64,000 nucleotides of DNA, from NCBI GenBank assembly GCA_965198415.1, contig CBDAPN010000032.1, positions 496,001 to 560,000 on the forward strand, given 5' to 3'. This DNA is from Endozoicomonas sp965198415 (GTDB lineage: Bacteria; Pseudomonadota; Gammaproteobacteria; Pseudomonadales; Endozoicomonadaceae). Below are positions 1-9,661 of this stretch, one piece after another (within the stretch, counting starts at the first letter, position 1; each line of letters opens with the position of its first letter). The notes under the pieces were generated by a model. The model saw nothing but the letters and a program-made list of their open reading frames with translations. It was not told where the DNA came from and made no database searches. Made by a program: the position numbers and the translations under genes.

Positions 1-87
1 GCGTGCATCACCGTACTCCCAAACCATTGACAAGCCTTTTCAGTATCGCAGGATTTGATCATTCTGCTAACAATAGTACGCCGATAC

Positions 88-115
88 TTGTAGAACCCTG
101 TTACTCCTTTATAAT
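88..115 (+). promoter_or_regulatory. Putative sigma-70 promoter of potF
   Basis: A perfect -10 hexamer TATAAT lies at 110-115. A -35-like TTGTAG lies at 88-93, giving a 16-base spacer. Transcription would begin near 122, leaving a leader of about 38 bases before the ATG at 160. This was read by eye and not scored against a model. Confidence 0.45.
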
Positions 116-159
116 CGCGCCCCTTAGTTTTTACATTGCATAAGGTTCACGGGACGCTT

Positions 160-1254
160 ATGAAAAAGTTACTTGCCGCCGCCACACTGCTCTGTGCTGC
201 CCAGTTACAAGGCGCCGATCAACCAGCAAAAAAGCTGTATTTTTATAACTGGAGCGATTACATCGCTGAAAACACCTTAGCAAACTTCACCAAACAGACC
301 GGCATTGAAGTTATCTACGATGTGTACGACAGCAACGAGGTGTTAGAGGGCAAACTGCTCACCGGGCACAGTGGTTTCGATCTGGTATCGCCATCCCACG
401 ATTTTTACAAAACCCAGATTCGCGCCGGTGTGTATGCACCGCTAGATAAAGCCAAAATCCCTAATCTGAAAAACCTCGACCCCACGATCATGAAGGCCAT
501 TTCAGATAATTTTGATCCCGGCAATACCTACGGCATCCCCTACCTGTGGGGAACCACCGGAATTGGCTACAACAAAGGGCTGGTGGAAAAGGCGTTAGGA
601 AAAGAGGCACCAGTGGATAGCTGGGCACTGATTCTTGAACCTGAAAATATGAAGAAGCTGCAAAGCTGTGGTGTAGCGTTTTTGGATGCTCCAAGCGAGG
701 TGCTGCCTTCGGTCATGACCTACCTCGGCATTCCCGGCGATAGCCTGAAGATGAACGACTTTAAAAAAGCCGTTGAGAAAATGAAATCTGTGGCGCCTTA
801 CATCAGTTACTACCACTCCACTCGCTCAATGTCGGATCTGGCCAGCGGCGACATCTGTGTTGCGCTGCTCTGGTCTGGCGATGCGATCATTGCCCGTGAC
901 CGCGCCAAAGAGGCCAATAACGGCATCGACCTGCATTACTCCATCCCCAAAGAGGGCGCCGCCATGTGGTTTGATATGCTGGCGATTCCTAAAGATGCCA
1001 AGCACAAAGACGCTGCCCATCAAATGTTGAATTACCTGCTGAAGCCGAAGGTCATTGCGGATATTACCAACTACGTAACTTACCCCAACGCCGTACCGGC
1101 TTCCCTGCCCTTTGTTGAGCCGCAACTGGCGAACGATCCGGGTATTTTCCCCAATGAACAGACCCGAAAAAAATTGTTCGTCTTCAAAGAACTGCCCAAG
1201 AAGATTAAGCGTTACATTACCCGTGAGTGGTCTCGAATCAAATCAGGCAGGTGA
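160..1254 (+). CDS. potF: Periplasmic putrescine/polyamine-binding protein (PotF family)
   Basis: This is the solute-binding component of a polyamine ABC transporter, which captures putrescine-type amines in the periplasm. The ATG at 160 gives a clean Sec signal peptide (MKKLLAAATLLCAAQLQG, then AD). A TTG eight codons earlier is possible but would spoil the signal peptide. The mature part starts with the family hallmark YNWSDYI and continues through DSNEVLEGKL, TTGIGYN, PVDSW, FLDAP, LANGDICVA-like (here LASGDICVA), SIPKEGA and LNYLL. All of these line up with PotF/SpuD from E. coli and Pseudomonas. The length of 364 residues is normal for the family (about 370). The permease and ATPase genes are not next to it here: the gene downstream is a signalling protein. 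It may therefore be an orphan binding protein, or its operon may lie left of the window. The family call is secure; the exact amine bound is not. Confidence 0.93.
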   Translation: MKKLLAAATLLCAAQLQGADQPAKKLYFYNWSDYIAENTLANFTKQTGIEVIYDVYDSNEVLEGKLLTGHSGFDLVSPSHDFYKTQIRAGVYAPLDKAKIPNLKNLDPTIMKAISDNFDPGNTYGIPYLWGTTGIGYNKGLVEKALGKEAPVDSWALILEPENMKKLQSCGVAFLDAPSEVLPSVMTYLGIPGDSLKMNDFKKAVEKMKSVAPYISYYHSTRSMSDLASGDICVALLWSGDAIIARDRAKEANNGIDLHYSIPKEGAAMWFDMLAIPKDAKHKDAAHQMLNYLLKPKVIADITNYVTYPNAVPASLPFVEPQLANDPGIFPNEQTRKKLFVFKELPKKIKRYITREWSRIKSGR

Positions 1255-1280
1255 ATAAGTAGCACCTTGTGCTGCGCTTA

Positions 1281-1312
1281 GTCTCGTTCCCACGGCGCTG
1301 CGTGGGAACGCA
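1281..1312. repeat. REP-like palindromic element
   Basis: Two arms, CGTTCCCACG (1285-1294) and CGTGGGAACG (1301-1310), flank a 6-base loop. The block sits between potF and the next gene. This GTTCCCACG/CGTGGGAAC hairpin is a common intergenic REP-like motif in gammaproteobacteria. A related sequence occurs inside the HlyD-family gene near 38083. Confidence 0.6.
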
Positions 1313-1479
1313 TACCGTGAAGAATTACCAACATGGCATCAACACCAATACACTTCACAACCTGAGATGAATGCTTGCCAAACGCTGTGCAGTGATAACA
1401 AAAACAAGAAAATACCGCACAACTATTTTTGTTGAACCATACTTATAAAACTTAAAACAATTAATTCTGCAGCACTCTC

Positions 1480-2715
1480 ATGGATCGCAGCATACACTCT
1501 CTAAGCATTCTTATCCTTGAAGATCAACCCTTTCAACGCCTCGTTGCGGAGCAAGTCGTCTCCGGCCTTGGTGTGAAAAAAATGCGCTCGGCACCACGAA
1601 GCGAGCAAGCCTTGCAACTGCTAAAAGAAGACGGGGCGGTAGATGTTGTAATCTGTGACCTGAACATGCCGGGTATGGATGGCATTCAGTTCATCCGCCA
1701 CTTAGCAGCGCGAAAACCGGCACCGGCAATTATTGTCCAAAGCGCTATGGACACCGCATTAATACGTACCGTTGAAGATATGGCAAAGGCGCACGGCTTG
1801 CAGGTATTAGGCTACATTAACAAGCCAATGTCCCGCAGCCGCCTAAGAGAGCTACTGCAACTGTACTTCACCAGCCCCGGTGCAAATGCTAGCCGGGCAG
1901 TTAATCAGCATGAGCTGACTTTCAAAAAAGAAGCGCTGGAACAAGCCATTAATGACGATCAGTTCACCCTCTATTACCAGCCAAAAGTTGCGCTGCAAAG
2001 TAGCCGCCTGGTTTCAGTTGAAGCTCTGGCGCGATGGAATCACCCCAAATTCGGCCTGATCAGCCCTACCCGGTTTATCCCCACCATGGAAAGCTGTGGA
2101 TTGATTACTCCGCTGACCATGAAAATGCTTGATCTGGCGCTGGTGCAGGCTAAAAGCTGGCTTGATGAGGGCAAAACAATTTCTGTGGGCATCAACTTAT
2201 CGCCCATTACTTTAGGCAATACCGACCTGCCTGACCTGTTAATGGAAAAAACCCAAGCCCTTAACTTACCGCCAAAGATGCTTATTTTAGAAATTACTGA
2301 AAGCAGTTTAATTCAAAACACCGCACTGGCGCTTGAAACCCTCGCCCGCTTTAAATTGCAGGGTTTTCCATTGTCCATCGACGACTTTGGTACGGGGTAT
2401 TCCAGCATGCAGCAATTAAACCGAATACCTTTCAGCGAATTAAAAATTGACCGCTCCTTCGTTTCTGATGCCAGTGGCGACAAAACACTCACCGCAATTG
2501 TAGAAACCAACATCTCACTGGCCCACAAACTGAACATGAAAACCGTAGCCGAAGGCGTAGAAACCATTGAAGACTGGCAACTGCTGCAAACGCTGAACTG
2601 TGACCTTGCGCAAGGTTACTTCATTGCCAAACCGATGCCCGCCGAACAATTAAGCGAATGGGAACAAACTTGGCTGGCAAGGCAGCCCATCGTACCGCCC
2701 AAGCCGAAAATCTAA
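1480..2715 (+). CDS. Response regulator with C-terminal EAL domain (c-di-GMP phosphodiesterase)
   Basis: Two-domain cytoplasmic signalling protein. The N-terminal receiver covers about residues 8-130: acidic pair in ILEDQ, phospho-acceptor Asp near residue 60 in VICDLNMPGMDG, and conserved Lys in INKPMSR. The EAL domain covers about 150-400: EALAR near residue 181, ILEITES, DDFGTGYSS near 300, KIDRSFV and AEGVET. The full set of acidic metal ligands suggests an active phosphodiesterase that hydrolyses c-di-GMP to pGpG under control of an unidentified histidine kinase. The architecture (REC-EAL, about 410 residues) matches the VieA/PvrR-like class but lacks a DNA-binding domain. The gene stands alone, with no kinase gene next to it. 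Its start at 1480 follows an AT-rich leader. Confidence 0.92.
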   Translation: MDRSIHSLSILILEDQPFQRLVAEQVVSGLGVKKMRSAPRSEQALQLLKEDGAVDVVICDLNMPGMDGIQFIRHLAARKPAPAIIVQSAMDTALIRTVEDMAKAHGLQVLGYINKPMSRSRLRELLQLYFTSPGANASRAVNQHELTFKKEALEQAINDDQFTLYYQPKVALQSSRLVSVEALARWNHPKFGLISPTRFIPTMESCGLITPLTMKMLDLALVQAKSWLDEGKTISVGINLSPITLGNTDLPDLLMEKTQALNLPPKMLILEITESSLIQNTALALETLARFKLQGFPLSIDDFGTGYSSMQQLNRIPFSELKIDRSFVSDASGDKTLTAIVETNISLAHKLNMKTVAEGVETIEDWQLLQTLNCDLAQGYFIAKPMPAEQLSEWEQTWLARQPIVPPKPKI

Positions 2716-2919
2716 CGAGCGCCCCTCACCTCAACCGTATTTTTTATTACCCTGTTACTTCTTCGTCAGCTTTACTGTGGCAACATCAAAAAGCTGGCAA
2801 TTCAAATTGAATGCAGATTTGACCGCTCACCTAATAGGCATCAGTGCAAAACCGGAGGGTGGGGTATTTTTAAGCGACAACACTGGCTCCCAAACGGAAG
2901 CCAGTTGAGTGATGGGAAT

Positions 2920-3534
2920 TCAGTAGAAAACTTTGCCAAACAGTGTGGTTGTATGACCGTCAGAATGGTTTTGAAAGTCGATGCCTAATGACCAAGTATC
3001 GCTCACCACATACTCTGCACCAAGATCAAAAAATGTAGTTGAGTCGAACCCTTTCTCATCGTAATCCTGATAGGTCAAACCAGTGGTTAACCATAGACCA
3101 CGCTCTAAATGAAACCGTACATCAACCTCAGCATTATAAAAGGTAACATTTGCGTCCTCTTTTATAGCGCCCACATCCAGAGTAGCCTTAGTAGAACCAA
3201 CGGCAAAACCAGGAACAATATCCAAGCGATCAGTAGGGGAGAACACCACACCGGCACCTGCATAGTAGCTGTCACCGTAAAGGCCTGAGAATTCATCATC
3301 ATTCACCGAGCTGTGAATATAGCCAGCATTGATGATCAGCGGAATGTTCTCAAACTCATAGGCTCCGCTCGCCAAAAAGCCGGTCTCATCAATTTTTCGC
3401 CCATCAGGGAAATCGCTCTTTATAAAAGCGGCACCAGCCGTAAGGTGTGAATAGTTATAATTTTCGCCAGCAGCCACAGACATTGAGGCGATGACTGAGG
3501 CAAGAGCAACCAGCTTGGTTAAAGGCTTTTTCAT
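2920..3534 (-). CDS. Small outer-membrane beta-barrel protein
   Basis: Hypothetical exported protein of 204 residues. The ATG at 3534 gives a signal peptide (MKKPLTKLVALASVIASMSVAAG, cleaved near the GEN). A longer reading frame upstream adds 26 residues that do not fit a signal peptide and was rejected. The mature part shows alternating polar and hydrophobic beta strands rich in Gly, Tyr and Asp (SGAYEFEN, AGYIHSSV, YYAGAGVVF, VDVRFHLERGLWLTTGLTYQDY). It ends in an aromatic residue (GKVFY), the usual barrel-insertion signal. The size suits an 8-stranded OmpX/OprH-like barrel. No specific family was recognised. It is monocistronic, with about 385 bases to the next gene downstream of the neighbouring protease terminator. 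Confidence 0.75.
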   Translation of the reverse strand: MKKPLTKLVALASVIASMSVAAGENYNYSHLTAGAAFIKSDFPDGRKIDETGFLASGAYEFENIPLIINAGYIHSSVNDDEFSGLYGDSYYAGAGVVFSPTDRLDIVPGFAVGSTKATLDVGAIKEDANVTFYNAEVDVRFHLERGLWLTTGLTYQDYDEKGFDSTTFFDLGAEYVVSDTWSLGIDFQNHSDGHTTTLFGKVFY

Positions 3535-4028
3535 CGTTTGTTCACTATTATTTGGTAGGTCTACAAGAGACGGATAGCGTATAGCTGAGAGAATCAGCAC
3601 TACTCTACGCACTTGTGCCCTTCAGGGTATTGCCGCAATATCCCCCCCGTACCCAAAGGGCATATAGGCGAGGCTTTACGGCGAAACCGGTAAAACACCT
3701 TCATAAGAAGGTGCCATAAGATAAACAAAAAAACCACTAAACACAATAGCATAGTCGTATAATTAGTCGCTTTGGGCAAAAAACATGATCATATAACATT
3801 AGCCTTTACTTACCAGCAACCCTTACCACAGTCGATAACAATGCGCCAGCCGTTGCCAGCGTGTATTCAGCCTCTGTTGTACATCAGCCAACTGGGATAA
3901 TGACACCGCAACAGCGGTGCGCTATCAAGTGCCCGCATGTTGTGTCGAGAATATTCAGCACAAAAAAAGGGGCGTTATAGCCCCATAAAACCCAAATATC
4001 AGTGGCAATTTAACTGCCAGCTGTGGAT
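3535..4028. other. Non-coding gap with two hairpins
   Basis: No gene was recognised here. A perfect 7-bp hairpin (CACCTTC/GAAGGTG, 3696-3713) lies in the probable leader of the outer-membrane protein, with no strong T-tract on either strand. The terminator of the protease gene lies at 3962-3984 and is listed separately. Confidence 0.5.
3962..3984 (-). terminator. Rho-independent terminator of the protease gene
   Basis: Read on the minus strand, GGGGC-loop-GCCCC (3984 to 3969) is followed by a run of seven T (3968 to 3962). It lies 45 bases after the stop codon of the minus-strand protease gene. The stem is short but GC-only. Confidence 0.7.
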
Positions 4029-5591
4029 TTAATCATCATATAATGAGCATTCATCAACTCTTAAGTTTTTAGAGCGATCATGCTGAATACCATTTAGCCA
4101 CATCACTTCATCCGTCACGCTGTCGGCAAGCGTTGTATTGAGAATCAGTTTATCCAAACCTTTGTAGCCGGAATTAATCTCCAGAAACTCATGGTTTGAT
4201 GACTCCAGCAAATGGATAAGGTGAGCAAGATTTTTAACCTTTTTGGAGCCAATACTTTCAACTACCTGCAGGTTAAGGTGGTGGTATCCGCGATTTGCTT
4301 CGTGAGGCAGTACCTTCAAAATCACCACCATTTCATCCTGGCCGGGGAAACGGAAATTATTAAGAAGTATCGGCTCAAGCCCTGCAATGGAAACCGACCG
4401 GGCACTGCCGTCAAGCAACAACTCACGGGTTACTTTGGTGAACACCAGACCTTGATAAATATAGTAAGAGGGCGATGCATCCCCATCGACTCCCACCAGC
4501 AGATCGTGGTTGACGGAGTGAGTCAGCATTATCCTGAAGCAATGCTCCTGCTTTTTACGGATAACTTTAACGTTAACACTGTCCCTGATTTGCTTGGAAT
4601 GGACGACGTAATCCATGGATATACGTTCATTACCACGCAAAAGAATGGTCTTATCATTGCCTACCGGATACTCATCAATCTCGACAATGACATCATCCGG
4701 CATCAAAATGCCGTCGGCGGAGGAACCGGGTACCACATGGCGAACCAGTACACCATTGTTACCTCTTATGCCGTAGACCATTTTTATGTATTCATTTTCC
4801 AGCGGCTCAGTAGCAATCCCAAGGCTGGGAACGCCGTTGTGAAAGCCATCGGCAATATCGTCTAGGAACTGTTTAATCACGTCAGCAGGAACGATATAGG
4901 CCGTATTATTGATCCGGTGTGAAGTCTTTCTTTGCATCAGCACGCCGGCAATTTTTCCATCAACAATGGCAGGGCCACCGCTATTACCGAGATCGCCGGA
5001 GGCGTCAATCTGCCCGGCCAAAAATGAAAACCCGGAGTTAAAATAAGACTGATACTCAAGACGAGACAAAATACCTTTGCTGGCACTGATGGTATCGCCA
5101 CCATCAGCGAAGCCCAGTAACATCAAATCACTTTGCAGTGGCGCCAGTTCACCTAATGGAATTGGAATGGCGTCACGGAAAAATGCTGCTTTCTCATATT
5201 CATGGGCTGGCGCCAACAGAGCGAGATCCAGCTCATGGGATATCCACAGCGGAGCCAGCTGGAAGCGTTGTGTCTGCCCGTTTCTCCTGCCCTCAATGTA
5301 GGTATGAGCACTGACAACATGGCTGTTAGTCAACACTGCATACTGGCCGGTACAGGGTAACTGAATAACGGCACCAGAGCCGCTTTTTTGCTGTGGACCC
5401 ATGTTCATCCATGGGTTGTGATGGTCGTGTTGATTGTAAGATGTGTAGATTTTGATGATTGAATTCTGAACCTCCTTAAGTTCCGCCTCAGCTGAATAAT
5501 CATCACTTAATGTGGCGCTCTGCGAATATCCAAGCACACTGAACGCCAGCAACAGAAAACTAAACATTTGCGAAATATGTTTGAGTTTCAC
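4029..5591 (-). CDS. Exported trypsin-like serine protease with PDZ domain (HtrA-like)
   Basis: 520 residues. The N-terminal hydrophobic segment (about 9-24) acts as a signal peptide, so the enzyme works in the periplasm or outside. The S1 catalytic triad is complete: His91 in TNSHVV, Asp122 in ELDLALL and Ser204 in GNSGGPAIV. A PDZ-like region follows at about 255-345 (SLGIATEPLENEY, GVLVRHVVPGSSADGILMPDDVIVEIDEYPVG). The last ~170 residues look like a second, divergent PDZ/substrate-binding segment. The layout resembles the Deg/HtrA family, but identity to DegP/DegQ is clearly low and the protein is longer than either, so no gene symbol is given. It is transcribed alone. Probable role: periplasmic protein quality control or processing of surface proteins. 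Confidence 0.85.
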   Translation of the reverse strand: MKLKHISQMFSFLLLAFSVLGYSQSATLSDDYSAEAELKEVQNSIIKIYTSYNQHDHHNPWMNMGPQQKSGSGAVIQLPCTGQYAVLTNSHVVSAHTYIEGRRNGQTQRFQLAPLWISHELDLALLAPAHEYEKAAFFRDAIPIPLGELAPLQSDLMLLGFADGGDTISASKGILSRLEYQSYFNSGFSFLAGQIDASGDLGNSGGPAIVDGKIAGVLMQRKTSHRINNTAYIVPADVIKQFLDDIADGFHNGVPSLGIATEPLENEYIKMVYGIRGNNGVLVRHVVPGSSADGILMPDDVIVEIDEYPVGNDKTILLRGNERISMDYVVHSKQIRDSVNVKVIRKKQEHCFRIMLTHSVNHDLLVGVDGDASPSYYIYQGLVFTKVTRELLLDGSARSVSIAGLEPILLNNFRFPGQDEMVVILKVLPHEANRGYHHLNLQVVESIGSKKVKNLAHLIHLLESSNHEFLEINSGYKGLDKLILNTTLADSVTDEVMWLNGIQHDRSKNLRVDECSLYDD

Positions 5592-6169
5592 AATTGACTG
5601 CCTTAAAGATTCACGAAAGGAAAATTTAAATTAGCACAAAAAAAATAATTTGCTTATTTAACCGGGTGTAAATTTCAATAATTACAGTTAGATAAGGTGC
5701 AGCTTCAGGCAAACCGAATTGCTCAAGGCTTTGCCTCGCAAGGAATGGAACAAAGTTCAACTAATCTTCCAGTGCAGCCATTGAGCACAATTTTTACCCA
5801 AAAAAAATTAGTTAAAACAATCTGCTCAACTAATCCATGCTGTTAAGCCAGTGAGGCCAAAATAGCCACTGGCCACTAGCTGACGACTCCCCACGAACGC
5901 ATCATAAATTTCACCCAAATTATTGCCCGCTCAACCGGTGTGGATTAACTTCCACGAAAGCATTGTGCAAAAAACTTTTCTAATGAATGGGTTCACTGTT
6001 ATTCTTGGCGGCTAATTTTCACACTCTTGGAAGACTGTTTGAAATCTTCAAAAACAGTCCACCAAAAGCTGTCGCATCAGCGAACCCGGCGGCTTTTGCG
6101 ATAATCGCCAGCAATGGAAATGCGGCTTATACGGCAGCTGTTGCCCTGCACTGGAAACAACCCTAAGCC
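5592..6169. other. Intergenic region between divergent protease and msbA
   Basis: No gene was recognised in these 578 bases. The only structure noticed is an imperfect inverted repeat at 6033-6059 (GACTGTTTGAA / TTCAAAAACAGTC, two extra A in one arm) upstream of msbA. It could be a hairpin or an operator. It has no T-tract. Confidence 0.4.
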
Positions 6170-7978
6170 ATGTCCAAACCAAACATCACAAGCCTACAGG
6201 TCTATTTTCGACTGCTCACCTACGTTAAGCCCTACATTGGGTACTTTGCCCTGAGTTTGTTAGGGCTGGCTATTTTTGCCCTGACTCAACCCGCCTTCGC
6301 CAAGCTGCTGGAATACTTTGTGCAAGCCCTTGAAGGGGAAGATGTTTCGCTGCTCCAGCACGGCTGGCTGGCCAACAAAGGCATTTCTTCGTTGTGGCTG
6401 ATCCCAGGGCTAATGGTAATTATCGCCGTGGTGCGCGGCGTTGGCTCTTATCTGGGCAACTACTACATCTCCAAAGTGGCAAATCTGGTGATTCATGACC
6501 TGCGTATTGCAATGTTTGATCATATGATCAAACTACCCAACGCCTTCTATGACAACAACAACTCCGGCCATTTGATCGCCCGCATTACTTACAACGTCAG
6601 CCTCGTCACTGCTGCCGCCACCGACGCCATTCGTGTAGCGGTGCGCGAAGGGCTGACAGTGGTGTTTCTGTTGAGCTTTTTGTTTTACACCAACTGGAAA
6701 CTGACCCTGATTTTTATTGCCGCCCTGCCCTTCATTGCCTTGGTGGTCTCCTATGCCAGCAACCGCTTTCGCCGCATCAGCAGAAACCTGCAACACTCCA
6801 TGGGCGACCTCACCCACGTTACCTCAGAGACCATCAATGGCTATCGGGAGGTTCGGGGCTTTGGTGGCGAAGATTACGAAAGCCAACGCTTCCACGCCTC
6901 TAGCACCGCCAACACCCGGCAAAACCTCAAACTGGCCCGGGCCAGCGCGGTGCATACCCCGGTGCTGCAGTTTATTGTCTCCATTGCTCTGGCCCTGCTG
7001 CTGTTCATGGTGCTATTCGTCAAGGGGGACTCAAGCACCGCCATTTTAGTCGGTTACGTCACCGCCGCTGCACTGCTGCCAAAGCCGATTCGCCAACTCA
7101 GCGAAGTGAATGCCAACATTCAAAAAGGCATCGCCGCTGCTGAAAGCATTTTTGCAATGGTGGACGAAATACCAGAGGTCAATAGCGGTAAATTTACCAG
7201 CAAACGGGTGCAGGGGCGCATTGAATTCCGGCAGGTGGGCTTTACATACGAAGGGGCGAACACAGCGGCACTTGAGGATATCAGCTTTACCATTGAGCCG
7301 GGCAAAACCTACGCTCTGGTGGGCCGCTCCGGCTCAGGAAAAAGCACGCTGGCCAATCTTGTACCAAGGTTTTACAACCACAGTGTCGGGGATATTTTCA
7401 TCGACGGGGTTGCCCTGAATGATTATGAGCTGCGTAACCTGCGTAGCCACATCGCTCTGGTCAGCCAGAACATCACCCTGTTTAACGATACCGTGGCCAG
7501 CAACATCGCCTACGGCACCCTTGGCGAAACCGCTGAAGAAGACGACATCCGCCTAGCCGCAGAAGCCGCTTACGCCAGCGAATTCATCAAAGACATGCCC
7601 GAGGGCATGCACACCCTCGTAGGTGAAGACGGTGTCTTGCTCTCTGGTGGCCAGCGCCAGCGCCTGGCCATTGCCCGGGCGGTATTGAAAGATGCCCCCA
7701 TCCTGATTCTTGATGAAGCCACCTCCGCTTTGGATACTGAATCCGAACGCCACATTCAGGCCGCACTGGATAACATTATGAAAGGGCGCACCACGCTGGT
7801 CATCGCTCACCGCCTTTCCACCATCGAAAATGCCGACTGCATTCTGGTTATGGAGCAAGGCCGCATCGTGGAGCAAGGCACTCACACGCAGCTGCTGGCC
7901 CGTGGTGAGCATTATGCTCATTTGCACAAAATGCAGTTTCAGGATGAGCCACCGATTGTTAAGCAAGTAGTGTCTTGA
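6170..7978 (+). CDS. msbA: Lipid A export ATP-binding/permease MsbA
   Basis: Homodimeric ABC half-transporter that flips core-lipid A across the inner membrane, essential for outer-membrane assembly. The 602 residues carry an N-terminal six-helix transmembrane domain (about 20-320) and a C-terminal ATPase. The ATPase shows Walker A GRSGSGKST near residue 385, the signature LSGGQRQRLAIARA near 490, Walker B ILILDEATSALD near 512 and the H-loop IAHRLST. The loop FGGEDYE after TM4 and the motif DLTHVTSETINGYREVRGFGG match MsbA. The length is normal for the family (about 580-600). hldE, another LPS-core gene, follows after 149 bases in the same direction, as in Pseudomonas. The pairing strengthens the assignment over generic multidrug exporters. 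Confidence 0.93.
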   Translation: MSKPNITSLQVYFRLLTYVKPYIGYFALSLLGLAIFALTQPAFAKLLEYFVQALEGEDVSLLQHGWLANKGISSLWLIPGLMVIIAVVRGVGSYLGNYYISKVANLVIHDLRIAMFDHMIKLPNAFYDNNNSGHLIARITYNVSLVTAAATDAIRVAVREGLTVVFLLSFLFYTNWKLTLIFIAALPFIALVVSYASNRFRRISRNLQHSMGDLTHVTSETINGYREVRGFGGEDYESQRFHASSTANTRQNLKLARASAVHTPVLQFIVSIALALLLFMVLFVKGDSSTAILVGYVTAAALLPKPIRQLSEVNANIQKGIAAAESIFAMVDEIPEVNSGKFTSKRVQGRIEFRQVGFTYEGANTAALEDISFTIEPGKTYALVGRSGSGKSTLANLVPRFYNHSVGDIFIDGVALNDYELRNLRSHIALVSQNITLFNDTVASNIAYGTLGETAEEDDIRLAAEAAYASEFIKDMPEGMHTLVGEDGVLLSGGQRQRLAIARAVLKDAPILILDEATSALDTESERHIQAALDNIMKGRTTLVIAHRLSTIENADCILVMEQGRIVEQGTHTQLLARGEHYAHLHKMQFQDEPPIVKQVVS

Positions 7979-8029
7979 TGCAGCGACATTTAGCACTCTC
8001 ACCTAAGAGCGACAAGACCACCCCCTTAC

Positions 8030-8057
8030 GCTGTTAGCGCCCGCAAGCGCTGACAGC
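8030..8057 (+). promoter_or_regulatory. Hairpin between msbA and hldE
   Basis: An 11-bp inverted repeat (GCTGTTAGCGC / GCGCTGACAGC, one wobble) has a 6-base loop. The bases downstream are A-rich rather than T-rich, so it is not a classical terminator. It may attenuate transcription or stabilise the msbA mRNA end. Confidence 0.35.
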
Positions 8058-8127
8058 GACTTACGAAAAAAAAACAGACTATGGTAGTATTCCTCTCTTT
8101 TCATTTTGCACCGCCCGGACACTGTTC

Positions 8128-9570
8128 ATGAAACTGACCATCCCCCGCTTTGATCAGGCCAAAGTCCTGGTCATTGGTGACATTATGCTGGACCGATACT
8201 GGCACGGTTCCACCACCCGAATATCCCCTGAAGCCCCCGTACCGGTGGTGAAGGTTGGGCAAGTTGAAGACCGTCCCGGCGGTGCCGGTAACGTTGCTTT
8301 AAACATTGCCTCGTTGGGCGCCCTAGCCTGGGTCATTGCTGCCACGGGCGATGACGAAGCGGCGGACTCCTTGCAAACCCGCCTGCAAGCAGCGGGTATT
8401 TATTGCGACTTTGCCCGGCTACCCGGCGCTCCAACCATCACTAAACTGCGGGTAGTCTCCCAAAACCAGCAGCTCATTCGTCTGGATCATGAAGAAGACT
8501 TTGCCGGGCTAAGTGCCGATGTAATCGAAGAAAAAACAGCCCGCCTGATCCACAACCTCAATGCCATTGTCCTTTCCGATTACAACAAAGGCACACTTAA
8601 CGGTTGCCAGCAACTGATTCGCTTGGCGCGCTCACACAACATTCCGGTTCTGGTTGACCCAAAAGGCAGCAGCTTTGAAAAGTACCGCGGCGCAACCATC
8701 CTCACCCCCAACCTAAAAGAATTTGAGACCGTCGTAGGCCACTGCAACAGCGAAGAAGAACTGATTCGCAAAGGCCAGCAACTCATGCAAACGCTGGAAC
8801 TTGAAGCACTGCTGATCACCCGCAGTGAAAACGGCATGACTCTGCTGCGTAAACACCAATCCGAACTGCATTTTCCTGCCAGAGCCCGAGAAGTTTTCGA
8901 CGTGACCGGCGCTGGGGATACCGTTATTTCAGTGCTCGCGGCCTCTTTAGCAGCGGGCTGCGAAATACCCCAGGCAGCGGCACTGGCCAATATTGCTGCC
9001 GGTATTGTGGTGGCAAAGTTAGGAACCGCTAGCATCTCCATGCCAGAATTACGCCTTGAAGTACACAAAGAGCTCGGAGCTGAACGCGGTGCCGTTTCCC
9101 GTGAACAGTTAGTCATTGCCGTTGAAGATGCTCGTGCCAGAGGGGAGAAAATCGTCTTTACCAACGGTTGCTTCGATATTCTCCATGCCGGTCATGTGGG
9201 CTACCTCGAACAAGCTCGCAAACAGGGTGACAGACTGGTACTGGCCATCAATGCCGATGCATCGGTCGCTCGATTAAAAGGCAGTGGACGCCCAATCAAT
9301 CCAGCGGAACGGCGCATGGCCGTGCTGGCCGGATTAGAAGCCGTCGACTGGGTAGTCAGTTTTGATGAAGATACACCAGAAGATCTGATCCGCACCATTA
9401 AACCGGATGTACTGGTTAAAGGCGGCGACTACTCGCTGAATCAGGTAGTGGGTGCCCCCATCGTCAACGCCTACGGCGGCGAGGTAAAAGTGCTGGCGTT
9501 TTTAGAGCATTGCTCAACCACGGCCATTGTAGAAAAGATCCGCGACAAAAAAGAACCACAAACATCGTAG
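8128..9570 (+). CDS. hldE: Bifunctional heptose 7-phosphate kinase / heptose 1-phosphate adenylyltransferase
   Basis: Cytoplasmic enzyme of ADP-heptose synthesis for the LPS inner core. Both activities are visible. The N-terminal PfkB-type sugar kinase (about 1-320) has VIGDIMLDRYWHG, RPGGAGNVALNI, VLVDPKG and the anion-hole motif DVTGAGDTV near residue 261. The C-terminal nucleotidyltransferase (about 340-475) has FTNGCFDILHAGHVGYLEQA near 344 and the later motif KGGDYS. The length of 480 residues matches E. coli HldE (477). The ATG at 8128 follows an AT-rich leader. Together with msbA upstream it forms an LPS-assembly pair. A terminator follows 16 bases after the stop. Confidence 0.96.
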   Translation: MKLTIPRFDQAKVLVIGDIMLDRYWHGSTTRISPEAPVPVVKVGQVEDRPGGAGNVALNIASLGALAWVIAATGDDEAADSLQTRLQAAGIYCDFARLPGAPTITKLRVVSQNQQLIRLDHEEDFAGLSADVIEEKTARLIHNLNAIVLSDYNKGTLNGCQQLIRLARSHNIPVLVDPKGSSFEKYRGATILTPNLKEFETVVGHCNSEEELIRKGQQLMQTLELEALLITRSENGMTLLRKHQSELHFPARAREVFDVTGAGDTVISVLAASLAAGCEIPQAAALANIAAGIVVAKLGTASISMPELRLEVHKELGAERGAVSREQLVIAVEDARARGEKIVFTNGCFDILHAGHVGYLEQARKQGDRLVLAINADASVARLKGSGRPINPAERRMAVLAGLEAVDWVVSFDEDTPEDLIRTIKPDVLVKGGDYSLNQVVGAPIVNAYGGEVKVLAFLEHCSTTAIVEKIRDKKEPQTS

Positions 9571-9585
9571 CCCTGCGCTTATCAC

Positions 9586-9609
9586 CCCTGCTCTCGTGCA
9601 GGGTTTTGT
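9586..9609 (+). terminator. Rho-independent terminator after hldE
   Basis: A hairpin CCCTGC / GCAGGG with a 6-base loop is followed by TTTTGTT. It starts 16 bases after the hldE stop codon. It also separates hldE from the convergent zinc-finger gene. Confidence 0.8.
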
Positions 9610-9661
9610 TGCTCCACTTTCCCGCACATAGCGAAAGCGTTCAATGTTGTCGGGTTAGCGG